Assembly (NCBI RefSeq): GCF_002443255.2
Contig: NW_019211458.1
Coordinates: 24,365,448 to 24,429,447 of the forward strand
Direction of reading: 5' to 3'
DNA: 64,000 bases
Source of the DNA: Varroa destructor
Lineage: Eukaryota; Arthropoda; Arachnida; Mesostigmata; Varroidae
Made by a program: the position numbers and the translations under genes. The notes below the pieces were generated by a model that saw nothing but the letters and a program-made list of their open reading frames with translations, did no database searches and was not told where the DNA came from. This document shows, in pieces, positions 10,098-21,540 of the stretch (positions within the stretch are counted from its first letter, which is position 1; each line of letters begins with the position of its first letter).

Positions 10098-11389
10098 CTG
10101 CATTTTGAAGTACACCCTATATATGCGTATGTATGCGTGCCTGCGTTTTTTCTATTTTCTCGTTATTTGTTATTGATTCTATTTCGCACAGCGTTTGTAT
10201 TTTTTTTCTTTTCTTTTCCAGACTAATGGTCTGCCAACACAAAAAATAAGAGGAAAAGCCCACGGCAAGCAGCTTAAAGGCATCGTTATTCGCTAGAAAT
10301 ATCTCACTGTATTAACGTCCTGATGCTTTTACATCGTAGCCAGGATACGGGCAGTTAAGGCAAACCCCGGACTCTGACATATATCTCGGTCTCGTCGTCG
10401 TTTGGGTTGGACTACGATTCACGGCGCTCATGACCACCATAAGACTCTTATCTACCCTAAATACAAGCGTTACCGATATGTTCTCATATTCCTCGGTTGT
10501 ATCAGAATGACATGTAAGGCACGGATTGTTTTACGTTTGTCTTGAGAGTGCAAGGTAATAGGACGAGCATGACATCTTTTGATGGCCAACCAGCGGCGGT
10601 GACAGCTATCATTTGCTAATTGCTTCGTGCAAGTCAGGTCCGCAAACCATACGAGGCCGACGGCCGTGCGCACCTCGTTTAGCTGCGTACTTATTAGTTG
10701 TAAGCTGACTATCCCTATGATGTCCCTATCAGGGGCATCCTCAACTTCGGTACCATTCTTAAAAAACCATATATCAAGATAGTCAAGAGATGTAGAGAGA
10801 GATAGACAAGATAGACAAAGGCCATACTAAGAATGTGCTTTATTCATTACGTATACTTCCGGCAAATATACTTTTTGAAAACAAGTAGTCGAGTACAGCG
10901 AATGATCATCACTTGCGTGATGACAATGATTCATTATCATTGACGTAAAGTGTGCTGTGAAGATTGCATCACATGGTCCATTTCGGCTTATTGATTGTTG
11001 TTTTTATTGTTGATGTCGCTGCTGTTCGATGTCGCCGTAGTTGTAACACTCGCTTAGCAAATGCGATTCTTATGCCTATTAGTTAGCTCTAAGTAGCAGT
11101 TAAGTTAAAATCGCGACATTCAGTGCCGCTGCGAGGTCTCCCCAACAGGCCTAACAACGAGCAGATTACCAGGAAGACATAATGTCAAGGATATCGGAAA
11201 CAGCTACTCTCTCAGGCAAGTGAGAGAACAGAGGAAGTTTAAGGACAGAAGATTTTGACAAGAAGAGAAGCTGTTCTTCGCCCAGAGTGGTAAGTGATAA
11301 TGAACTAATGGGTGATGCATCGTAGCGACACGCATGCCGGGTTCCTTGCCCCGTTCACGAGCGTTGGTCGCGGAAACCCGTGGATCGAC
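10098..11389 (-). other. unc-89: intron downstream of duplication, nothing recognised
   Basis: The rest of the intron leading to the linker exon at 10097. AT-rich, with TTTTCTTTTC-like pyrimidine stretches near 10200. No coding segment supported. Confidence 0.55.
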
Positions 11390-13069
11390 CATATATATAT
11401 ATGGGTATCTATCATAATGCGAAGCATATTGACACAAGACATCACAAGTAACTCTAAACGCAACATTCGCGGATGCCCTGACCGCACGGCCCGGTCATAT
11501 ATAACAAATATATACACACAATACACCAGTTATTTCAGATGGTCGAGTCCGTGATCCGCACCAACGTTTCGCCGCAGGGCCGCACGCAAGCCACGCAGCC
11601 AGAAAGATAGAAAATTGAAACAATGCCGCGACAAAGGTTAACAAAAAATGGACAGCGGGAAGCCCGTCCGGTAGGGTCGTGCAGTCAAGGCTCGCGAAGG
11701 CCTCTGTTGCGGAAATCGCATAAGAAATAAACCAAACTGGGCATTCCTGCGTGATTTTCGTCAAAAACTGAATATTGGATGTGTATAGATATATTGGTAA
11801 TGTAATAATGCGGCTTCCTGGCTGCGGATGCGAGTCCTGCGGACCTCAGTGACGCCGCGGCGACTCACCCATTATATGCACTTCGGTTGCATGCAATGTC
11901 GATCGGATAGAAGATCTGCCTAAATGTGAACAACTCGGTCATCGTCTTCAGATGGTACGATTAATTACACTTGCTCTATCTTGAAACTGGTATTATACTT
12001 GCAAGCCATCTATTCGCTGCTACTGCTACTCCCCATTCCCCCAGAACATGGATTATTATTAGTAGGTAAAAAATCCATCCTATTCTATGATTTTTATTTG
12101 CCTTTCGAGTATTAACAGTCACAATGATTATGATCATTAGAAGAACAACACGGGTTCAGGCATTAGATTTCGTATACGAGGTTCACGCTATCGAGGTGAG
12201 TGCCCCTGCAGAGTACAGAATTCTTCTTAAAATTGTTTTCTTAAGCGTTTACGTCATCGTCTTTGCAACATCTCCTGCGGGCGCATTTCTATACAAGGCT
12301 GAGACCTAGATTGGCGATAAATTCGTCGAAACCCCTGTCAGAAGAATCGTCTCCACCCCCGTGGCCTAGAAAGCCCCACCTATTCAAGCTCACGGTTAGG
12401 GATGAGTAAACTTGGTTCATACATAGGCAGACCATACAAGTTACCATAATCGTTAATAAGGATCGTGCATACATTGCCAATGGCTCGATCGAATCTATGG
12501 CATGATCATGGCGTTCAAGTTCTATTTTTTCAATTAGTGATGGGATATTTGGTAACGGTGAAACGGTCCATTTTTGCTGCTTATTCGATTCGGTATCTGC
12601 GACAGACACAAGACGTGCGTTTTATGGCATGGTCGATCGACCTTGTTCTTTGTGGGACTTCGCCTCATACTGCATTCGCACCTCGTGCGTTATTGGCCCC
12701 TCTCCTTGAGGCTCCTCATATTCTGTACTTCGTTGACGAAAGCGGACCTGTACCGATGGCGCGACGAAGCGTTCAAGCACAGTACGCTCGTCCATCTGTG
12801 AGGCATACCCGTCAGTATCATAGTTTCGCCGTGTTTCCGACGGCGACCGATAAAATTTATCGAAAATTTTGGCAAACTATTCACGCCTAGTTTCAATCGA
12901 ATCGAATCGTTTGGTAAACGATGTTCCCGCCTTCGCATCTACACTTCCTGCGTCACTGCCTGTTACATCTCACTGAGAACCGCTTGAGTCACGCTCATAT
13001 TTCAGAGCGGGAGTCTCACTTAGTTCTTCGCCCTTTTTGCCTTTTCGGCACACGGAGTTGCTTTCTGAC
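11390..13069. repeat. tandem duplication, copy A (decayed)
   Basis: The partner of 13070-14736, head to tail with no spacer. It includes the equivalent of the composite exon end, but TAG at 12877-12879 replaces a CAG codon. The tail frame (ADTESNKQQKWTVSPLPNIP onward, through LLTIMVTCMVCLCMNQ) ends early at 12289. It lies in the intron between Ig22 and the linker exon. Confidence 0.88.
12289..12938 (-). pseudogene. decayed copy of composite exon 3' end
   Basis: A pseudo-exon within duplication copy A. It shows recognisable coding sequence, including the hydrophobic segment and GHGGGDDSSDRGFDEF, but has at least two premature stops relative to copy B and no upstream frame. No longer usable as the terminal exon of unc-89. 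Confidence 0.75.
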
Positions 13070-13759
13070 CATGTATATATAGGTATCTATTCTAATGCGA
13101 AGCATATTGACAGAAAACATCACAAGTAATGCTAAACGCAACATTCGCGGATGCCCTGACCGCACGACCCGGTCATATGTAACAAATATATACAAACAAT
13201 ACACCAGTTATTTCAGATGACCGAGTCCGTGATCCGCACCAACGGTTCTCCGCAGGGCCGCACGCAAGCCACGCAGCCAGAAAGATAAAAAATTGAAACA
13301 ATGCCGCGACAAAGGCTAACAAAAAATGGACAGCAGGAAGCCCGTCCGGTAGGGTCGTGCAACCAAGGCTCGCGAAGGCCTCTGTTGCGAAAATCACGCA
13401 AGAAACAAACTAAACTGGGCATTCCTGCGTGATCCTTATCAAGAATTGAATATTGAATGTGTATAGATATATCGATAGTGTAATAATGCGGCTTCTTGGC
13501 TGCGGATGCGAGTCCTGCGGACTTCAATGACGCTGCGACGACTCACCCATTATATGCACTTCCGTTGCATCAAATGTCGATGGGATAGAAGATTTGTCTT
13601 AAATGTGAACAACTCGACTACCGTCTTCAGATGATACGATTAATTACCCTTGTTCTATCTTGAGACTGAAGCCATCTATTCGCTGCTACAGCTACTCCCC
13701 GTTCCCCCAGAACATGGATTATTATTAGTAGGTAAAAAAATCTATCCTAACCTATGATT

Positions 13760-13765
13760 TTTATT
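13760..13765 (-). promoter_or_regulatory. unc-89: poly(A) signal of composite terminal exon
   Basis: AATAAA on the minus strand about 145 bases after the stop at 13908, which supports the idea that a transcript ends here. A matching AATAAA is kept in the duplicated copy near 12085. Confidence 0.5.
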
Positions 13766-13907
13766 TGCCTCTCGAGTAGTAACAGTCATAATGATTACGA
13801 TCATTAGAAGAACAATACGGGTTCGCGCATTGGGTTTCGTATACGAGACTCACACTTTCGATGTGAAAGCCCCTGCAGAGTATGGAACTCTCCTTAAAAT
13901 TGTTTTC

Positions 13908-16900
13908 TTAAGCGTTTGCGTCATCGTCTTTGCAACATCTTTTGCGGGCGCATTTGTATACAAGGCCGAGACCGAGATTGGTGATAAACTCGTCAAAATC
14001 GCTGTCAGAAGGGTCGTCATCACCCCCGTGGCCAGGAAAGCCCCGCCTATTCAAGCTCACGGTTAGGGATGAGTAAGCTTGGTTCATACATAGGCAGACC
14101 ACACAAGTTACCATAATCGTTAATAAGAATCGTGCATACGTTGCCAATGACTCGATCGAATCTATGGCATGATCGTGACGCTCAAGTTCTGTTTCTTCAA
14201 CTAGTGACGGGATATTCGATAACGGCGAAGCGGTCCATTTTTGTTGATTATTCGATCCGGTGTCTGCGGCGGACACAAGATGTGCGTCTTGTGGCGTGGT
14301 CGATCGACCTTGTTCTTTGTGGGACTCCGCCTCATACTGCATTGGTACTTCGTGCGTTATTGGCTCCTCTCCCTGAGGCTCCTCACATTCTGTACTTCGT
14401 TGACAAAGACGGACCTGTACCGATGGCGCGACGAAACGTTCAGGTATAGTACGCTCGTCCATCTGTGAGGCATACCCGTCAGTATCATAGTTTCGCCGTG
14501 TTTCCGACGGCGGCCGATAAGACTTATCGAAAATTTTGGCAAACTGTTCACGCCTAGTTTCAATCGAATCGAATCGTTTAGTAAACGGTGTTCCCGCCTT
14601 CGCGTTTACACTTCCTGCGTCGCTGTCTGTTACATCTGACTCGAAACCGCTTGAATCACGCTCATATTTTAGATCAGGAGCCTCACTTAATTCTTCGCCC
14701 TTTTTGCCTTTTCGGCGCACAGAGTTGCTTTCTGACTCGCTCGAATTATTACGTGCCTGGTGGCTGTCGTTCCTAAATGCTTTCCTATTTTGATTTGGAG
14801 ATCCGGCTCGAGGAGGCGAAGCCTTGGAAGGAAAGCCAGGTTCTTCATGTCGTCGGGCTTCAATCAGTTCTTCGACGTGTTTGCTCATCCTTTCGCGTTG
14901 GTTTCTAAAAGCTTCAGCATCGGAATCATCAGTTTCACTTGCGTATCGAGCATATTGAGCGATACTCAATCTGTTTTCCTTCTTACTCGATATTGTACCA
15001 CCAGCAGGTCGAACCTTGGCGCGGACTGAAGGCGTACTAGATGCTACTTTGCCAACTTTTTCCAACTGAATAACCTCCTCTAATTCACTAGCGTAGTTCG
15101 CTGTTTGAGGCAGCCTAGTTCGATCTACCCACTCGCTCGGCGTCGGATATCTTTCAGCTTTGGGTTCAGAGGCGTAGCGGGCATACGTCGCAATGCTTAT
15201 CTCTTCCGTACCGTTCATTTGCTTCAACGTTCGTTTTTGGCTTTTTGGTGAACGTGTTCCCTGGGGCTCTACGTCCGTGGTGACTTCTGAGTCATTGCAA
15301 CGCTTAGAATACTCAACAATACTCATCGTTCGTTCTTTCACCCCTGGAGACAGATGTTGCTGAGGGTGATACGAGTAGTGTTTTTCCTCTTCTGGAATGC
15401 TTTCGGCATCAGAGACGCCACTGGCGTACTTGCTGTACTCTGAAATGCTCAGCTCTAAAGATACCACCTCATCGCTGCGTTTGGATGGACGCTGTCTTGG
15501 TAGAGGCTGTGGCTGCTCGGAAGGCCGGCATATATCTACGTCAGATTCTGCGTCACTCGCGAACCTCGCATACTTAGCGATACTCAATCGATGTTCGTGG
15601 GCCTCGCTCAATGTACGTTCCTGGTGTCCTGCATCGATTACACCTTGTTGCGTAGCTTCTGTTTTACCATGAGCAGTTTGGCCTGTCTGGCAACCTTCAG
15701 CGTCTGAGCTGCTCGCGTAGCGACTGTACTCCGCAATGCTTAGTTCATTCTTATTATATTTGATAGCTGTTCTAGAGTCAGCGGGGGAACCAGCTGTTTT
15801 AGTAATCACAGAACGACTTCGAATGATTTCGGCATTTTCTGTGTTCTTTAATGTTTCCGCTGATTCAGCGTCGGATTCATTCATATACCTGGTGTAGGCA
15901 GCAACGCTTGACTGACCATCAAGTGTCTGACCTGACCGCACATGTTTACCCAAAGGCCTCCTAGAAGGGGGAAACTTGTCATCTAATGAAACTGCAGAGG
16001 CCGTTTTTGGCCTTCCCTGCCTAACTTGAGGTTGAGTTTCTACATCCGACTCCACTTCGCTGGCGTATCTTGCGTAAGCGGCTATGCTCATACGACCAAT
16101 CGATTCGTGCTGACAATATAGCTTTTTTACGTCTTGCGTTTCGTCACGTATTTGTGGAATAGTTGTTTCAACGTGACAAGTCGTCACACTAACGTCAGTT
16201 GTTTTCGTTTCCGGCTCGGTATCACTAGCATATTTTGCATATGCGGCAATGCTCATAAGACCATCGTCAACTGGGCGTGATCTGGTAGAAGGCCTCGATT
16301 TCGGCTCTTTGTTTTCCGATGCTTTTATTTGCTCACATGGATCGTGTCTAGTCTCTTTCAGCGGCGGCTTCATAGATCCTGCACGGCTGATCTCCGTATC
16401 AGATTCCGCTTCGCTAGCATATCTGGAATACGCGAATATGCTCAATTCTGTCTGTGCATCTAGTAAGCTGCTTGAAGTGTTTTCTGAATTACAACCATAT
16501 TTTATCGTTGTAGTTGCAGAGGGTACCCTGGATTTATCTGCGGATTCAGTTACCCCATGAGCCTTCTTTGGCTGTCTAGGAATGAACAGCTCAGCGTCCG
16601 ATTCGGCTTCACTAGCATATTTCGAGTACGCCGCGATGCTCACTTCATCAATGAAGTCGGGAAATCTCAGATCTTGCGAATCACTATGATCACTTATTTC
16701 TTTGATAGACATGATCTGGTTTGCGCTTTGTTCCTTCGACTGATCTGTCCCCGTCACTACAATTTTAATTTCTTGGCTAACGTTATTAGGTGTAACAGGC
16801 TCTTCGATTCTTATGAATTGGTCATTATCTTCACCTTCATAGGTAATTACCATTTTGCTGCTCTGCTCAATTACGAGCTTTGGTATCACTCTTCGAGGTA

Positions 16901-19233
16901 CGAAGAGCTCGGCATTTGATTCAGTTTCACTGACAGTTTCTGAGGAGGTACTTCCGATTGTAGTGGCACCTTTTTTTTCAGCAAAACCTTTCCTGGGAGC
17001 TCGTACTTGCTGTACTTCTAGTTCCAGTCTCTCCGAGCTTTCGATTAGTTCGGTGATGACTGTTTTCTTAGTTTTCTTGTCAAGAATAACCTTGAATTTC
17101 GCTTCTACATCAGTTCGACTTCCTTCGTCATCGGCTGCATAATCGTATGACATTTTAAGCACTTTTCGTGCCGCCTCCCTACGCTTCCTATCGAACTCAT
17201 CAGACTCTGCTTCTGACTCGTTACTACTAACGTAGCGTGAATAGGCTGAAATGCTCAGTTCATTATTAGCGCGTAAATCGGCGTCGTCAGAGTTTGCGCG
17301 CTTCTCGGAGTGATCTGTCAACACTGTTTTTACTGCCACTGGCGACTGTTCTTGGGAGCGTTTCTCAGCAAAGGCCTCTTCCAGAAGATTTTCTTTTTTG
17401 AGAGAGGCCCGGGGTTCCTTTTTTTTTACGGATGAACCTCTAACGGGCAATGCAAACCTTGTAGCCATATATTCCGTTTCAGATTCGTCTGTCCCACTTG
17501 CATATCGGCTATACGCCCCTATAGACAATTCTTCATCCAAGGCGCTGTCTGGTTGTAAAGATATGTATGGCATTAAGCTGACATTTTGCAAGATTGATTT
17601 TTCGACGGCTGCAACGGCCTGTTTTGGCGCCTTAACATAGAAACTAGTAGGTTCGTAATCCTCACTGCATTCATCGCACTGCAAATACGGTGCGATACTT
17701 TTCTGGTCATCAGGCTTGTCCTGTTCGTAGACGTGACGGCTCGGTCGTGAAGGTTTAACAGTTTGTTGTTCAGTGACTACATTCAGGTCTTCCTCCCGTA
17801 CACCGCTGTTATTACGCGAGTACGCTGCAATGCTAATCACCTCATTTCCACATTCAACAATTACTTCCTTCAATCTTTTTGCATGGGTGTCTCGATTATT
17901 TGGCTCTATGTCGGAATCCTCATTCTCGCTGGCGAATCGAGCATAAGCTACAATACTCATCGAACTATCCTTGGCTTCTTCCGAAGGTCGCTGTTTTCTT
18001 AACGACCGGCTCGGAAGTTCTTGGCGTCGCAATGGAGCTGCTGTGCATGCCTCTTCACTTTCGCTCGCGTACTTGGCATACTCTGAGATGCTCATCGTCT
18101 TTTCGCGCGAATCAAATGCTGGACTGGCGGGAGACTTCGGGCTAGAAGATTTGTTTCCTTTTTTCTTTGTTGATGAAGCCCTTGGCGGAAGCTTTGGCCG
18201 ATGACCCTCGTCTTCGGTCTCATTCGCATACTTTGAATAAGCCGCTATGGTAAGTTCGACAGTGTCGTCATAATCCTCTAGAGAGCGCTGTTTGCGTTGC
18301 TTCTTCTTGACTGATGAGCATCGCTGAAAAAGGGTGTGGCCAGGGTTTTTTTCTGGTTCGCCTGGTAAACTTAAGACCGCTCGGTAGTAGTCAGCGATGC
18401 TCGGCTCATTCGTACCACTTATCTTGGTTGGGACAAGGTCGCTGGTCACTGTACAATGTTGCTTTCTTTCCTTCTTTTTTTGAGATGAGCCACGCGACGG
18501 TAAATCTGGAGGAGATCCGTGCTTGCGGTGCTTCCTCTTCCCTGACGAACCTTGGCAAGGCAGGCAGTCGCTACTGACTTTAGTTTTGGGTAGAACGTGT
18601 CGATAGTAGTCGAAGATACTAACCTCCTTTTCGTTACTCTGCGTTAGATTGTTCGATGGGTTGTCTTTCATGCTGATTAACCGCGTATTCAACTTTCGAC
18701 TTCCCAGACTATTGCCGTCAACCTCAGCGTCACTCAGGGCGGAGCGATAATGTCCAGAAAAACTATTTTCAGAATCCGTTCGCGTGGCATGAACAGTGTT
18801 CCCTGAGCTATTTACAACAAACAAACATTCTGACCGAGATTCTTCCTCAGTGTTAAGCGGACGTTTACGGTTAGTATTTGGATCGGGATCAACTGTTCTA
18901 TTACTGACGTCATCATTACGAAAATTTGGCATGCTCTTAAGACACTCGCGGTAATATGCGGAGATGCTAATATTACTGCCTTCAACAGATAAAGCATCTT
19001 GATTAGTGCACAAATTGTTATAATCATTATCACGCTGGGCGAACCAATTGAGCTTACAGTCTTCGCTGAGCTTGCAAGAGCAGTCGGCCTTTCCGTGCGG
19101 ATTGGAGATCTCGCAGCGATACTCCCCAAAATCGCGCTCAGTGAGATTCTGAATGACGAGTCGAATAATGCCGTTACGGTCACGCTCAAAGCTGTGTCTA
19201 TCCGTTAGCGCCACGTTACTTCCGTCTTTGTAC
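13908..19233 (-). CDS. unc-89: UNC-89 composite terminal exon: Ig22 half, motif repeats, membrane-like tail
   Basis: If the donor at 19057 is not used, the frame continues without a stop for about 1,715 codons to a stop at 13908. It begins SEDCKLNWFAQRDN and holds about 21 copies of a motif close to SIAAYSRYASEAESD (for example LSISAYSRYVS, MSIAAYARYASEVESDVE, LSIAQYARYASETDDSDAE), spaced 40-110 residues apart. Between copies lie acidic Ser clusters of CK2 type and basic GSSVKKK-like elements. The end carries a hydrophobic stretch FLLTIMVTCVVCLCM, then 60 mostly acidic residues and CARKRCCKDDDANA. It lacks kinases and Fn3. The size of the frame and the regular motif leave little doubt it codes. 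The isoform assignment and membrane insertion are inferred. I know of no such region in nematode or fly UNC-89. Confidence 0.8.
14073..14133 (-). other. unc-89: hydrophobic segment, putative transmembrane anchor
   Basis: Codons for RFLLTIMVTCVVCLCMNQAY near the end of the composite exon. About 15-17 hydrophobic residues are followed by polar Asn-Gln. The segment follows directly on SIESLATYA, which looks like a last degenerate motif copy. Short for a membrane helix but plausible as a tail anchor. The last 60 residues do not end in the Pro-rich pattern of a KASH domain. Confidence 0.55.
19058..19233 (-). CDS. unc-89: UNC-89 second half of Ig22 (short, spliced form of exon)
   Basis: YKDGSNVALTDRHSFERDRN, then LTERDFGEYRCEISNPHGKA to CSCKLSED. 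176 bases, the normal size of a second-half Ig exon. It ends at GACT/GTAAGC one base into a codon, which matches the two-base start of the linker exon at 10097 (SED-SAIDKTSIT). This splice leads to the kinase-containing protein. The same exon also reads through the donor (see 13908-19233). Confidence 0.85.
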
Positions 19234-19426
19234 CTGCAGTGACAGATAAAAGTATCACTGACTGATGCTTCCCGAAGCACTTGCTTCACGTAATACCAAC
19301 TGCGTACGAACAGGCTAATAGCTAACACTGAAAATAGTGTATAACGATTGCTGCTATTTTGTTGCAGTAAAGCTATCGCAACTAGCTCAAGAGATGGTGT
19401 GGTGATTTGTTGACAGCAAGCTTTAC

Positions 19427-19561
19427 CATTCGACGTCAGGTTCCGGTTTGCCAGCTATACAGGCAATAAGTTTAGCGGTTGAACCAACGGTAACTTCCTG
19501 GTCGGTCAATTTCTTAAGGAACGAAGGTGGTTCGCCGCTGTCGGCGGCGGCCGCAGGCTCC
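19427..19561 (-). CDS. unc-89: UNC-89 first half of Ig22
   Basis: Short Ala-rich lead (EPAAAADSGEPPSFLKKLTD), then STAKLIACIAGKPEPDVE and TG/GTAAAG splitting the Trp codon. One base in after CATTTCAG. Confidence 0.9.
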
Positions 19562-19841
19562 CTGAAATGTTCGTAAGAGGACCACAAAGTGTTTACTTGT
19601 TGTATGATGAACCCACTGGGCGGCAGAGCACTGTTCGCGTTTACTATGCTATGATCACGACAGTCTGCAATAGAATTAAACGCTTTCCCTAACAATCATT
19701 TGGAACGTGCGGTCAAACCTATCAAGAATGGAACAAACAATCCATAGAGAGGACGCAAACGGCCCCTTCAAGCGCTATTCTTACATTTATAGGAAACTGC
19801 TCAATAATAAGTGAGTGTAAAGCATGATACTCCTTACTCAC

Positions 19842-20688
19842 TTGATAGTTCCTTTGCAGGCGGTAGAATCCTGTCCAGCTGCATTTTTGGCAGAACACTG
19901 ATACTCACCGCAATCGTTTATGCTCGGATTAGCTATAAACAATTTGCACCTGCCATTGATCTTTGTAATGGTGTACTTGGAGCCATCGTGTATCGGTGCA
20001 CCTCTGAAAGTCCAAGCGACTTCTGGCTCATCGTCACAGAGGACCTCGCATTCGAGCACCAAGGGCATGCTCAGTGGCACGTCGGTATCTAGCAGCGGTT
20101 TGATAAACTTGGGAGGTCGAAGTACCTTCACGTTAGCTTTTGATGACTTTTCGCCTGCAGGGCTTAGAAGCTTACATTCGTATTCTCCAGCATGAGCCAT
20201 GGCTGTCTTGGGGATCTCAAGGCGAGCCGTTTCTCCATTGAATGAGGTACTAGCGTCATCAGCCTCGGTGATCGGCTTACCTTTATGGAACCATTTGATC
20301 TTCAGCGCGGTACTGCCCGTGACCCTGGCCTCTAATACCAGCTTTCCACCCTCTGGAACGTTCTGATCTTTCAATGGGGAGAGAAACGTGGGCGCTTTAT
20401 CGTCGATGATCTCTACTGGCACCTCGGATTTCATCTCGCCCGATGGGTTCGTGGCCTTAATGGCATAGTTGCCAGCGTCTGCTGGTGTCGCGTCTTTGAT
20501 CGTCAAGTTGCAGTTACCCTCGTCGTCTTCGGCAGCCACAATACGATTTCCGTCAGGTTTAATTGGCTTACCATCCTTAAGCCACTCAATTTTGGGCTTC
20601 GGCAAGCCGACCACCTTAGAGGTGAGTTTGGCAGTCTCGCTAGTATGAACCGTACATGCTTCCAGCGGTTTGAGGAATGATGGTTTTT
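19842..20688 (-). CDS. unc-89: UNC-89 Ig19, Ig20 and Ig21
   Basis: Three Ig domains in one exon: KPSFLKPLEACTVHTSETAK with core PKIEWLKDGKPIKPD; APTFLSPLKDQNVPEGGKLV with core LKIKWFHKGKPITEA; and PPKFIKPLLDTDVPLSMPLV with core PEVAWTFRGAPIHDG and corner NDCGEYQCSAKNAAGQDSTA. Two bases in (GTGTTTAG), two out (AA/GTGAGT). Confidence 0.92.
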
Positions 20689-20958
20689 CTAAACACAGTC
20701 ATGCGTGGTGGTTTGTGTTAAATAGGATTATGCGAATTTAAAAAACATTATGATACTAAAACCTATTTTTAAAAACAAATTCACTTTAAAAGAATAGATA
20801 TTCCTCAGGAAAAACTACGTAAAATTGACATGCTCTATTTAGCCTTCCATAAACACGAAAAGTCATATAATATATATCATACTTCATATGCCTGTCAGAT
20901 ATGATGCGGTGTCCCTGAGTTCTTGTTTTTATTAGATAGGACTGACGATTGAGCTTAC

Positions 20959-21540
20959 TATTTACGGTAACCGGTGCTGAAGACTTGTTTTCTCCCTGGT
21001 CGTTCTTGGCCACAATCGAGTATTCGCCAGCATCTTCTGGTTTCACTTTATCAATGGCCAGTATTGTTGTGCCATCTGGCTTCGTTTCAATTTTGATGCG
21101 CGGATCAGTTATAGGCTTGCCATCCTTGAGCCAATGGACATCCGGTTTTGGGAAACCACCTACCTTGGCTTCGACTTTGCCTGGCTTGTCCTCATCGAAG
21201 GCGGTCGCTTTAAGGCCATCGATAATGATGGGCTTTTCGCGTTTGAGCGCCTTTACAGAAACATTCGCTTCGCTAGATGAGGTACCGGTTTGGTTAGTTA
21301 CCTCACAGCGATATTTTCCTGCATCGCCAGGGATGCAGCTGGCAATTGTGAGCAACACGCTTCCATCGGGTTCGATTTTCGTTGCAACCAAAGGATCTGG
21401 GGCCACTTCTACACCATCCCTGAACCACTTGGCCGTGATGGCCGTATCTGAATTGACCTTGCATACAAGCTTGAGTTCATCACCCTCAGTTAAATTGAGA
21501 CCTTTGAGCTGTATTTCGAAGACAGGAACGTTACGTGACA
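20959..21540 (-). CDS. unc-89: UNC-89 Ig17 and Ig18
   Basis: Two Ig domains fused in one 582-base exon. The first has GLNLTEGDELKLVCKV, core ITAKWFRDGVEVAPD, corner PGDAGKYRCEVTNQTGTSSS. The second has GLKATAFDEDKPGKVEAKVG, core PDVHWLKDGKPITDP, corner KPEDAGEYSIVAKNDQGENK. Loss of the intron between neighbouring Igs is typical of the 3' part of the array. Two in, one out (AATA/GTAAGC). Confidence 0.9.

Larger units (their letters stand above)
13070..14736. repeat. tandem duplication, copy B (functional end of composite exon)
   Basis: Direct tandem repeat unit of about 1.67 kb, nearly 90% identical by eye to 11390-13069, with only small indels. It includes the last about 275 codons of the composite exon, its stop, 3' flank and poly(A) signal. 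The boundary on both copies is at TTTCTGAC followed by a TA-rich stretch. This copy keeps the frame open. Confidence 0.88.

Noticed and set aside
13911..14140. KASH domain (nuclear envelope anchor)
   Set aside because: There is a hydrophobic segment, but about 60 acidic residues follow and the C-terminus ends KDDDANA rather than the Pro-rich KASH end.
14132..18577. Many plus-strand frames opposite the long repeat exon
   Set aside because: They are antisense shadows of a biased coding sequence, with no splice sites, starts or family resemblance.
19234..19328. Upstream extension of the long frame beginning MLAISLFVRSWYY
   Set aside because: It lies before a strong acceptor (CTGTCACTGCAG at 19234). 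The Ig domain needs the previous half-exon at 19427, so this is intron.
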